From: Prevotella sp.
Lineage (GTDB): Bacteria > Bacteroidota > Bacteroidia > Bacteroidales > Bacteroidaceae
DNA: 64,000 nucleotides
Assembly: GCA_017410365.1 (NCBI GenBank)
Contig: JAFQQY010000002.1
Span: 20,939 to 84,938 of the forward strand
Reading direction: 5' to 3'
Part shown: piece by piece, positions 52,788 through 60,610 of the stretch
Position numbering within the stretch: the first letter of the stretch is position 1
How the letters are laid out: every line of letters starts with the position of its first letter
The notes under the pieces: generated by a model
The model's input: the letters and a program-made list of their open reading frames with translations, nothing else
What the model was told of the DNA's origin: nothing
Databases searched by the model: none
Program-made: the position numbers and the translations under genes

Positions 52788-55166
52788 ATGGATATATATT
52801 ATAGTACACAAGTCAACCTAATGTTTTGCGATGCCAATTATCTGTGCGAGGTTCGTCGTCATGAATTTTGCACGCCTGAGCATTGCATTATGGCTCTTTT
52901 CAAACAAGATGCATTTGTCAACACCCTTTATGCCAACTGTAGCAGAGCAGTGGAAATACAGGAGGCTATACGCAATATGATTTTCGACAATGAAAAAGTG
53001 CCGGAATCTTTGAATTTAACCGTTTCGCCATCTGCCAACTTAAACAGAGTCATTTCTGATGCGGCAAAACTAGCTTCTGCTGCAGGCGTACAGTTTATAA
53101 CGGTTCCGCATATCGTCAAAAGTATTATCGACCTGAAAGAATTCTCTTATGCTGGTTTCATATTGAATTCATATATCACAGACATCAGTATAGAGGAGTT
53201 TATGAGCCGGCTCATTTGCAACTACGACCAAGACGAGACTACAGTAGAAGATGTGCTGGCTCGAGCTGAGAAATACGACAAGGCAAGAAAAGAGCTGAAC
53301 GAGCACAAGACGATTGAAGACAATGTATTGCCGCCTGACGAGGACGACATTGATGACTTTTTCAACTTCAATGACAACGACGAGGCACAACCAGTTGCCA
53401 AACCATGGCTCAGCATGGTCATCAACATCAGTCAAGCAGCCGACAGTTACAATCCGCTTGTGGGTAGAGAAGCCGAACTTGAACGCACAATTCAGGTATT
53501 ATGTCGCAAAGAGAAGAACAATGTGTTGCACATAGGAGAACCTGGCGTAGGAAAAACAGCATTGATTTACGGACTTGCTCGGCTGATTAACGACAACAAG
53601 GTGCCAGATAAGTTAAAGGGTGCCAACATCTACCAGATTGACATGGGCTCAATTGTTGCCGGCACACAATTCCGCGGCGATTTCGAAAAGCGCATAAAGC
53701 AAATCATGGACGGTCTGGCAGAAGAAGCAAACGCTATAGCATATATCGACGAGATACACAACATCGTAGGAACGGGCAACACCGGCGAGGGTTCGCTCGA
53801 TGCCTCTGATATGATAAAGCCTTATCTCGAATCGGGCTCAGTGCGTTTCATTGGCGCGACCACCTATGAGGAGTACAACCGACGATTGTCAAAGAGCAAA
53901 CCGCTCGTCCGCCGTTTCCAACAGATAGACATTGCCGAACCGAACATCGACGAAGCCATCAGAATATTGAAACAGTTGAAACCACGCTATGAGAAGTTTC
54001 ATGGCGTGAAATATCATGACAAAGCCATTGAGTTTGCTGTAAAAGCCAGTGCGAAGCATATCAACGAGCGATGCCTGCCAGACAAGGCCATCGACCTGAT
54101 TGACGAGGCGGGAGCATATCGTGTAATGCACCCGTTGAAACAAAAGCAACAGACAGTAGACAAGGCACTGATATCAGAAATACTTTCTAAGGTTTGCAAG
54201 GTTGACGCTTTGGCAATGAAGGAAGAGGACAACGCCGTTTTGCAATCACTCGACAAGCGTATCATGGCACAGATATACGGCCAGGACAATGCTGTCAGAC
54301 AATTGGTCGAGGCGGTACAGATGTCAAAAGCAGGACTTACCGACGACAACAAACCACTAGCCAGTATGCTCTTTGTAGGACCTACTGGAGTAGGAAAGAC
54401 AGAGGTGGCACGCGTTCTTGCGCAGGAAATGGGCATCGAACTTGTTCGCTTCGACATGAGCGAATATACCGAGAAGCACACTGTGGCGAAGTTGATTGGT
54501 TCTCCTGCTGGATATATAGGTTATGAAGACGGCGGACTGCTCACCGATGCCATACGCAAGACTCCCAACTGCGTACTGCTTTTAGATGAAATCGAGAAAG
54601 CGCACGAAGATATATACAATATATTATTGCAGGTCATGGACTACGCCAGACTGACAGACAACAAGGGACGCAAGGCTGACTTCCGCAACGTGGTTTTGAT
54701 AATGACAAGCAATGCCGGTGCTCAATATGCAGCCCAGGCAAATATCGGCTTCGATAAGCACGTTACGGCCAGTGAGGCAATGATGAAACAGGTTAAAAAA
54801 ACATTCAAGCCGGAATTCATCAACCGACTATCGGGCACAGTAATGTTCAACGACATGGACCGCACGATGGCATCTCTCATTCTCGACAAGAAACTGCGTC
54901 TGTTGCAAGACAAGCTTTCTGCACGCAAGGTTGAGATGTCTCTAACTGACGAGGCACGCGAATATCTGCTTGAAAAAGGTTTTACTCGTGAGTATGGCGC
55001 TCGCGAGATAGACCGTGTCATAGCCAACGAGCTGAAACCGATGCTCATGCGCGAGATACTGTTTGGCAAACTGAAGAAAGGTGGCAAGGTAAGAGTGAGA
55101 ACTTCCCCTAACTCCTCCAGAAGAGGGGAACAGCCCAAAGGAAGCGGCTTAATGCTTGCGTATTAG
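52788..55166 (+). CDS. clpA: Clp protease ATP-binding subunit ClpA
   Basis: ClpA unfolds substrates for ClpP. The 792-residue protein has an N-terminal Clp repeat domain (FCTPEHCIMALF), a first AAA+ module with Walker A GEPGVGKTAL and Walker B AIAYIDEIHNI, and a second with GPTGVGKTEVA and CVLLLDEIEKAH. IGFDK may be the ClpP-binding loop. The last 21 or so residues (after KVRVR) are encoded by a GC-rich repeat element and look like an added tail. clpP is not in the window. The gene lies between clpS and aat. Confidence 0.95.
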   Translation: MDIYYSTQVNLMFCDANYLCEVRRHEFCTPEHCIMALFKQDAFVNTLYANCSRAVEIQEAIRNMIFDNEKVPESLNLTVSPSANLNRVISDAAKLASAAGVQFITVPHIVKSIIDLKEFSYAGFILNSYITDISIEEFMSRLICNYDQDETTVEDVLARAEKYDKARKELNEHKTIEDNVLPPDEDDIDDFFNFNDNDEAQPVAKPWLSMVINISQAADSYNPLVGREAELERTIQVLCRKEKNNVLHIGEPGVGKTALIYGLARLINDNKVPDKLKGANIYQIDMGSIVAGTQFRGDFEKRIKQIMDGLAEEANAIAYIDEIHNIVGTGNTGEGSLDASDMIKPYLESGSVRFIGATTYEEYNRRLSKSKPLVRRFQQIDIAEPNIDEAIRILKQLKPRYEKFHGVKYHDKAIEFAVKASAKHINERCLPDKAIDLIDEAGAYRVMHPLKQKQQTVDKALISEILSKVCKVDALAMKEEDNAVLQSLDKRIMAQIYGQDNAVRQLVEAVQMSKAGLTDDNKPLASMLFVGPTGVGKTEVARVLAQEMGIELVRFDMSEYTEKHTVAKLIGSPAGYIGYEDGGLLTDAIRKTPNCVLLLDEIEKAHEDIYNILLQVMDYARLTDNKGRKADFRNVVLIMTSNAGAQYAAQANIGFDKHVTASEAMMKQVKKTFKPEFINRLSGTVMFNDMDRTMASLILDKKLRLLQDKLSARKVEMSLTDEAREYLLEKGFTREYGAREIDRVIANELKPMLMREILFGKLKKGGKVRVRTSPNSSRRGEQPKGSGLMLAY
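55103..55130. repeat. GC-rich hairpin element inside the clpA 3' end, copy C
   Basis: TTCCCCT (55103-55109) pairs with AGGGGAA (55124-55130) around AACTCCTCCAGA-type sequence. It is translated as SPNSSRRGE in the ClpA tail. Confidence 0.6.
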
Positions 55167-55224
55167 TTTCTTTCCTCTGACTGACACCAATAATATACTA
55201 ATTTAATAATGAATTACATTTCTT

Positions 55225-55246
55225 CCCTCCCCCGAAGGGGCTAGGG
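55225..55246. repeat. GC-rich hairpin element before aat, copy D
   Basis: CCCTCCCCC (55225-55233) is followed by GAA and GGGGCTAGGG (55237-55246), a shortened version of copies A-C, 8 nt upstream of the aat ATG. It would put a hairpin near the ribosome-loading region of aat. Confidence 0.5.
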
Positions 55247-55254
55247 CACCGAAT

Positions 55255-55896
55255 ATGATTTTCCAATTAGATAAAAAGATAGCTTTTCCTGACCCTCGCT
55301 TAGGCGAACCCGACGGACTGTTTGCTGTTGGCGGCGACCTGAGTGTCGACCGCTTGCTTTTAGCATACAGTCACGGCATATTTCCTTGGTATTCATTCCG
55401 CAACGAAGAGATAATGTGGTGGTGCCCGATGCAGCGCTTCGTTATTTTCCCGAATGAGATACATATCTCCCACTCCATGCGCACCTTGATTAACAAAGAC
55501 AAATACCGAATAAGCATCAATGAAGACTTCAATGGCGTAATAGAAAACTGTAGCCAGCTGCGCATCAATGACGAAGGTGCATGGCTGGGCGAAGACATGA
55601 AGCAGGCATATAAGAAACTCTTTGAGCAAGGGTTTGCAGCAAGTGTTGAGGTGTGGGATGGAGAAAGGCTTGTTGGTGGTCTCTACGGTGTGAATCTTGG
55701 CAGGGCCTTCTTTGGCGAGAGCATGTTCTCGCTTGTGCCAAGTGCCAGCAAACTGGCTCTGATATTCCTTGCCAAACTATTCCATCTGAATGGCGGACTG
55801 CTCATCGACTGCCAATTAGAGACTCCGCATCTTAAATCAATGGGCGGCCGTTTCATCAGCTATGATGAATATATGAAAATCATTTCTACAGAATAA
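55255..55896 (+). CDS. aat: Leucyl/phenylalanyl-tRNA-protein transferase
   Basis: Aat adds Leu or Phe to proteins with N-terminal Arg or Lys, making N-degrons for ClpS. The 213-residue protein has the full signature: FPDPRLGEPDGLFAVGGDLS, LLLAYSHGIFPWYS, MWWCPMQRFVIFP, GAWLGEDMKQAYKKL and GLYGVNLGRAFFGESMFS. It follows clpA by 88 nt, which contain a GC-rich hairpin, so expression relative to clpA may be tuned there. Confidence 0.96.
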   Translation: MIFQLDKKIAFPDPRLGEPDGLFAVGGDLSVDRLLLAYSHGIFPWYSFRNEEIMWWCPMQRFVIFPNEIHISHSMRTLINKDKYRISINEDFNGVIENCSQLRINDEGAWLGEDMKQAYKKLFEQGFAASVEVWDGERLVGGLYGVNLGRAFFGESMFSLVPSASKLALIFLAKLFHLNGGLLIDCQLETPHLKSMGGRFISYDEYMKIISTE

Positions 55897-55951
55897 TATT
55901 GTTTAAAGTAAAAAAAAGAACTAAAAGTTAACCGTTTTACCAATAAAAGTG

Positions 55952-55959
55952 TATCTTTG
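55952..55959 (+). promoter_or_regulatory. Orphan -7 box directly before the 33-bp array
   Basis: TATCTTTG fits TAnnTTTG and is followed by GCAAAC, but no plus-strand gene lies downstream. A transcript from here would begin with the 33-bp repeat units. Confidence 0.4.
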
Positions 55960-55964
55960 CAAAC

Positions 55965-56059
55965 AAAAGTCCCTTGAAAAAGTGACAACTTCATCCGAAA
56001 AGTCCCTCGAAAAAGTGGCAACTTCATCCGAAAAGTCCCTTGGAAAAGTGGAAATAGTC
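55965..56059. repeat. 33-bp tandem array
   Basis: Two full units (55965-55997, 55998-56030) and a partial third (56031-56059) share AAAAGTCCCTYGAAAAAGTG, then RCAACTTCATCCG, with two differences between the full units. AAGTGGCAACTT within the unit can form a small hairpin. It lies between the convergent aat and the small exported-protein gene, behind an orphan -7 box. Confidence 0.8.
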
Positions 56060-56166
56060 ATAAAATTAGATTGTCAAAAGTGCTTTAATATTTGAATGCC
56101 TTTACCTAAAGTTCAAACAATTTTATGAAACCAATCGCAAGAACAGATTCGCTTACTATGTAATGT

Positions 56167-56511
56167 TTATTTCACTAAGATTTTCCTAACCGAACCGTCA
56201 CTTTGGCGGATAAGGTTGAGACCTGATTTCATTGACGGCATGCGCATGCCGTTGAGGTTGTAAATACCCTTATGAGCACCAAACTTGTTGACTGTCACAC
56301 CCTCAATGCCGTTAGAAACGAGCGGGTCGCCCTCGTAAACGTTAATTGTGCCGTCAGCATTTGTTTCAAGAGTGTATATTAATTGACCGCCAGTATTTGA
56401 CAATGCTCTTTGGGCGATAGTCAGTTTCTCTGTTTCTGTCCGCTCTCTTGCATATTGATTAATTGTAGCAGATACTAGCAATAGGGTGAGCAATAATAAT
56501 CTTTTCATCAT
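56167..56511 (-). CDS. Short exported protein: signal peptide plus type IX-like tail, probable deletion relic
   Basis: The 114-residue protein joins a signal peptide (MKRLLLLTLLLVSATINQYA), a stretch TEKLTIAQRALS that resembles the start of C10-peptidase prodomains, and a tail of IYNLNGMRMPSMKSGLNLI ending KILVK, which resembles type IX sorting domains. A catalytic body is missing. I infer an internal deletion that kept the frame; a small secreted protein is also possible. It is convergent with aat. Confidence 0.55.
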   Translation of the reverse strand: MMKRLLLLTLLLVSATINQYARERTETEKLTIAQRALSNTGGQLIYTLETNADGTINVYEGDPLVSNGIEGVTVNKFGAHKGIYNLNGMRMPSMKSGLNLIRQSDGSVRKILVK

Positions 56512-56557
56512 TTGTCAATAACTGTTTGGTTAGATATTTAATGATACAATAATCCCC

Positions 56558-56626
56558 GGTATTGAGATTCTAAAAAGTGCCAATTATGCTTAAACTCAAT
56601 GAAAGCACTCTCAGAATCTCAACACC
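56558..56626. terminator. Long hairpin after the SusCD operon
   Basis: GGTATTGAGATTCT (56558-56571) pairs with AGAATCTCAACACC (56613-56626) with one mismatch, and AGTGC/GCACT continue inside. It lies 18 nt past the DUF4302 stop on the minus strand. No T-run follows, so it may protect the 3' end of the transcript rather than terminate it. Confidence 0.5.
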
Positions 56627-56643
56627 AGGGATTTTTCAGAGTA

Positions 56644-57915
56644 TTAATAGTTCAGAGGATATACCAACATCTCGCTTTGCAACATTATTACAAAGTCAGG
56701 ATTGTTTGTATCTGTCATTGTTATTACTGTTGGATTTACAAGATTGTCAGCAGCAAGCTGGAATGTCTTGCCGTGCAGCGCATTTGCAAACTGGCTGTAA
56801 CCACCTTGGTAGTAGTACTGTCCGTTGCTGTCGTAGCTGTATATAGACAGCATTATCTTGTCATCGCCAATCAGCTTGTACTGATAAACGATATTGCCTG
56901 CATAACCGTTGCTGGTTCCGTTGATAACAGAAAGGAAATACCATGTAAAGTAACCTGGGAAACTCTCAGAACCTCCAAGCTGGAAGTAGCCCACAGTCTC
57001 GTTCTCCTTGGCACTGGCTGCTCTTACAGCATCGAAGTATGGCTGAATGGCAGCACTACTGTTCTTGGCATTCACACTCCACAACTTGGTCATGAATATC
57101 TCGTTAAGAGGTGATTTAGCCTTGTAGATAATCAGTTCTCCGCCTGCTGATTGCAAGTTGCCTGTCTCAGCATCGTAAGTCATACTTGCTATCTCAACAC
57201 CGTTGATTGTGATTGGCTGATAGAAGCGAATACCTGTTGGAGTATAGCAGAAAGCCATGTCAACAGTCTGTACGGAAGCATCGTTATCAGTGTATGCCAT
57301 TGACAGATAGTTGCCTGCGATGGTACAGTCTACACTGTCGCCTTCAACAATAGCGCCATACTTTGGAGCTGTATTTACTGCATTGTACATGTCAACAGTT
57401 GAACCGACATATTCGGTTGCACTGACCTCAAGTCTTCTCATGGTCATGCGGTTGCCTGTCTTCTTTCCCTTGAGATATATCTCTGATTTGTCATCTGATG
57501 TTCCCATCAAGATAAACTCAAACTCACCTTGGAATGCCTCATACATGTCAGCGCTTGGGTCACTGAAGAAATGCAAGAACATATTGTATGTGTCGAAAGA
57601 AAGAACCGGACCGTCATCAGCTATCAACTGATAAAGACTTGTTGATTTCTGATTAAGAGCAAGGTCGCTATACGCGGTTACTGAACTTTCTGTAAATTCC
57701 ATGGCAAATACATAGCCACCGTAAATCTGGCCTGGGGCGGCATAGTATTCCATTACCCATCCTTTTTCTGATGATGCAAGCAGCGACTTATATTCTTTCA
57801 GTGCCTCGTCCATGCGCTCAGAAGGATTCTTGTCGAACACTTCATCATCGTCCTTCAGACATGACTGCATGAAGAAAGGAAGCATCATTAGCATTAAATA
57901 ATATATCTTTTTCAT
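56644..57915 (-). CDS. DUF4302 lipoprotein
   Basis: The 423-residue protein has a lipoprotein signal with Cys19 (FFMQSCLKDDDE) and the DUF4302 layout: ERMDEALKEYKSLLASSEKG, WVMEYYAAPGQIYGGYVFAM, SFDTYNMFLHFFSDPSADM and MRRLEVSATEY. It is probably surface-exposed and associated with the SusCD complex, whose genes it follows. In Bacteroidetes this family commonly accompanies the metallohydrolase lipoprotein encoded just upstream. The ligand is unknown. Confidence 0.9.
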   Translation of the reverse strand: MKKIYYLMLMMLPFFMQSCLKDDDEVFDKNPSERMDEALKEYKSLLASSEKGWVMEYYAAPGQIYGGYVFAMEFTESSVTAYSDLALNQKSTSLYQLIADDGPVLSFDTYNMFLHFFSDPSADMYEAFQGEFEFILMGTSDDKSEIYLKGKKTGNRMTMRRLEVSATEYVGSTVDMYNAVNTAPKYGAIVEGDSVDCTIAGNYLSMAYTDNDASVQTVDMAFCYTPTGIRFYQPITINGVEIASMTYDAETGNLQSAGGELIIYKAKSPLNEIFMTKLWSVNAKNSSAAIQPYFDAVRAASAKENETVGYFQLGGSESFPGYFTWYFLSVINGTSNGYAGNIVYQYKLIGDDKIMLSIYSYDSNGQYYYQGGYSQFANALHGKTFQLAADNLVNPTVITMTDTNNPDFVIMLQSEMLVYPLNY

Positions 57916-57938
57916 ATATTTCTGTTCGTTATTATTGA

Positions 57939-58943
57939 TTATAATTTGTCTAATTCAAGCTGACCGATCTCTCCCTGGCGACGGAGAATAACGTCGCGAA
58001 GTTCATTGAGGTCGATGTTCCACTTGTCCATCATGTAGTTGTAAACGATGTCGAACTTAGCTTGCAACAGTGCCGCTCCGTTTGAAGCCACTTGAACATA
58101 CTTTGGATTGTTCTGATAGTCTTCGGCTGCAGCAGCGTTGAATGCTGGATTTGGCTCCCATGCCCATGCAGCACGCTGCAATACATTGTTCCAATACTGA
58201 GGGGTATTGGTTATGTAAGTAGAAATCAGCTCAACGAAGTCTTCGTTAGGTTCACTACCAGCGTAAGATGTGATGAAACCGCTGTTCAGAGAGAGGTTCT
58301 CATCTGGGTCACTCTTGCCAGGCACATACTCGGTATAGTCTTCTATATCAACAAAGTCGTCACTCCATGAATCTGTCACATAATCACCACCTGTAATCTG
58401 ATCAAAGTCTGTTGAGTAAGGCTTTGTCTGATGCAGGATATGTGCAAACTCGTGATGCATTGTGTGGAAATAGTATTCGTTGAGATAAGCAGGGTCGAGT
58501 TGCAGGTTGTTGATGAAGTAAAGTGTAATCTTCAATCCACCTTCAGCTGTACCCAATACGAATGTACCATTATTTCGATATGCACCAGAACCAATCAGTT
58601 GTATCATCTTAGGATAATACTTTCTGATAAAGTCCTTTGAACCAGTTATTTCATCGTATGGTTCAAGACCAAGATGCTTGACAAGCTTGGCTGTAACAAT
58701 AGACAGGTTGTAGTCGGCAGGAACAAGATAATAGTTCATGTCGCTCTCAATGTCTTCATAACGATATTTGAAATCGATGTTATATTCCTTGATATAGTTA
58801 TCAAATATCCATTTGTCAAACTCATTCTGCTCCTTTTGCGAGTCAACGATAACACTCTTGTCGTCAAGGTCGTCTTCTGAACAGGCAGTGAATCCGAGTG
58901 TCAGTGCGCAAAGTGCAAGTATGCTATAAAAATAATTTTTCAT
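57939..58943 (-). CDS. SusCD-associated zinc metallohydrolase lipoprotein
   Basis: The 334-residue lipoprotein (Cys21 in GFTACSEDD) carries MHHEFAHILHQ with HExxH at residues 164-168 and, downstream, NEDFVELISTYI, whose Glu could be the third zinc ligand. It matches the substrate-import-associated zinc metallohydrolase group (Peptidase_Mx1-like). Gene order SusC, SusD, this protein, DUF4302 suggests it trims peptides or proteins before import. It lies 23 nt before DUF4302 and 35 nt after susD. Confidence 0.9.
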   Translation of the reverse strand: MKNYFYSILALCALTLGFTACSEDDLDDKSVIVDSQKEQNEFDKWIFDNYIKEYNIDFKYRYEDIESDMNYYLVPADYNLSIVTAKLVKHLGLEPYDEITGSKDFIRKYYPKMIQLIGSGAYRNNGTFVLGTAEGGLKITLYFINNLQLDPAYLNEYYFHTMHHEFAHILHQTKPYSTDFDQITGGDYVTDSWSDDFVDIEDYTEYVPGKSDPDENLSLNSGFITSYAGSEPNEDFVELISTYITNTPQYWNNVLQRAAWAWEPNPAFNAAAAEDYQNNPKYVQVASNGAALLQAKFDIVYNYMMDKWNIDLNELRDVILRRQGEIGQLELDKL

Positions 58944-58978
58944 ATTCTATCTGATTTTTATTCGTTTGCTTTTTATCC

Positions 58979-60574
58979 TTATCTTGGATTAGGTGTCATG
59001 CCAGCTGCAATGACATCGCTTGGCAACTGCATTGCGCAACGGTTGTCACGTACCTTCAGTGTGTCATCAACAGAAACAACGTTCAGACCGTCAACCGTAC
59101 GGCGTGCAATCTCGATACCCCAACGCTTGATGTCGAAGAAGCGCATACCCTTATGCAGAAGTTCCTGACGACGGATGTAGAGCACTGCATGGATGAAGCT
59201 TTCCTGCTTGCTGCCTTCCTCAATAGTCATGAAGTCTGGATTAAGGTGCTTCTTTGGTGATGGAGCGTCAAACTGGTGGTATGGCAGATTCTTTGCCCAA
59301 GTCTGAATTTCCTCGTCAGTCAGGTTATTGTCAATGTAGTTCGTATTAAGCACATTGCCAGTCCATGTGTTGATATCGGCCAAAGCCTCTGTGTACATTT
59401 CTTTCATGACGTAAGCCTCAGCGCGTGTAATCAAAGCCTCTTCTGCTGTCAATGGACAATATACGGTGCGATAATAACCGATACCGGCAACAGGGTCAGT
59501 ATATTCAAACATATATGGTGAACTCATCACAAGTGTCTTGTCGAGGTTTGTTCCTGCATAGATATTCGGATAGAGTTTGTACATACGGCGGTAGTTGTAT
59601 GTTGACGTATCGTACGAACCCCATGGCGCGAAATTGAATGTCTCCATGTTGGCAATCATATTACCATGATTGTAACGGCTGCATACATAGTAAGGACCGA
59701 ATACAAGGCCTAAAGCAGAATAACCAGTCTGCAACAGGAAGTTACACTTCAGTGAAGAAGAGTTGTAAGCCTCTGGACGAACCTGACCATTGGCAGGCAG
59801 CGATGCTATATAGCTGACATCGCGGAGCAGTTCCTGTGGAGCAGAACCCAATGCTTTTGAAGCATACTCAATAGCCTTGTCCCACTTCTGATAGAACAGA
59901 TAGAAGCGAGCTGCAAATGTATAGGCTGCCTTTTGGTTGAAGTGATACTTAGGAACATCATAAATAGCATCATTAATCAATGGCAGACCTTCCTGCAAGT
60001 CTTTGTCAATGAGTTCGTAAACCTCAGCAACAGTACCACGCTCGTACTTAGGGTTAAGTTCTATTTCCGGTGCTGTCATGAAAGGAATACCCAAGTCTGA
60101 TGTTGAATGCTGAGCACTGTAAGCCTGTGAGAACATGTTTACCAACAGGAAATGAGCGTATGCACGGCAGAGCAAAGCCTCTCCTCTTGAAGCCAAGGTT
60201 GACTCAGGGTTGCCAAGGTCGTTAATCGCTTGAAGTGCCTGATTGGCATTGGCGATTGCACCATAGAGTGCCGACCATACACTTTTTGGTGATTCGTTGT
60301 CGTCTTCACTTACTTCTTTCCAATTATATAGCTCTTCGTGAATACGCTCGTATTCAGGATTTGATGCGCTATAGTCGTCAACATTGTCGGAAGCGAGTTC
60401 CGTGCAGAGAATATAGGAGTTCTCTGGATATGCGCTTACAAGCAATTTCTCAATCTTCTCTGACGTATCAACCTCGGCACGATTATCCGGCATCTCGTCC
60501 AGATAGTCGTCGCAAGACACGGCAGCAAATGCCAGCGGCAGAAGATATGCTAATTTTATATATTTCTTAATCAT
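58979..60574 (-). CDS. RagB/SusD family nutrient-uptake lipoprotein
   Basis: SusD-type proteins cap the SusC transporter and bind the ligand at the cell surface. The 531-residue protein has a lipoprotein signal with Cys21 (AAVSCDDYLDEMPDN), TPR-type helices (EALLCRAYAHFLLVNMFSQA) and the C-terminal RRQELLHKGMRFFDIKRWG, all typical. It lies 36 nt after susC. A peptide or glycan ligand cannot be decided from sequence, though the neighbouring metallohydrolase favours a proteinaceous one. Confidence 0.95.
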   Translation of the reverse strand: MIKKYIKLAYLLPLAFAAVSCDDYLDEMPDNRAEVDTSEKIEKLLVSAYPENSYILCTELASDNVDDYSASNPEYERIHEELYNWKEVSEDDNESPKSVWSALYGAIANANQALQAINDLGNPESTLASRGEALLCRAYAHFLLVNMFSQAYSAQHSTSDLGIPFMTAPEIELNPKYERGTVAEVYELIDKDLQEGLPLINDAIYDVPKYHFNQKAAYTFAARFYLFYQKWDKAIEYASKALGSAPQELLRDVSYIASLPANGQVRPEAYNSSSLKCNFLLQTGYSALGLVFGPYYVCSRYNHGNMIANMETFNFAPWGSYDTSTYNYRRMYKLYPNIYAGTNLDKTLVMSSPYMFEYTDPVAGIGYYRTVYCPLTAEEALITRAEAYVMKEMYTEALADINTWTGNVLNTNYIDNNLTDEEIQTWAKNLPYHQFDAPSPKKHLNPDFMTIEEGSKQESFIHAVLYIRRQELLHKGMRFFDIKRWGIEIARRTVDGLNVVSVDDTLKVRDNRCAMQLPSDVIAAGMTPNPR

Positions 60575-60610
60575 AATCGTTTTAATTATTTGCTTTGTAT
60601 TTATTAGCTA

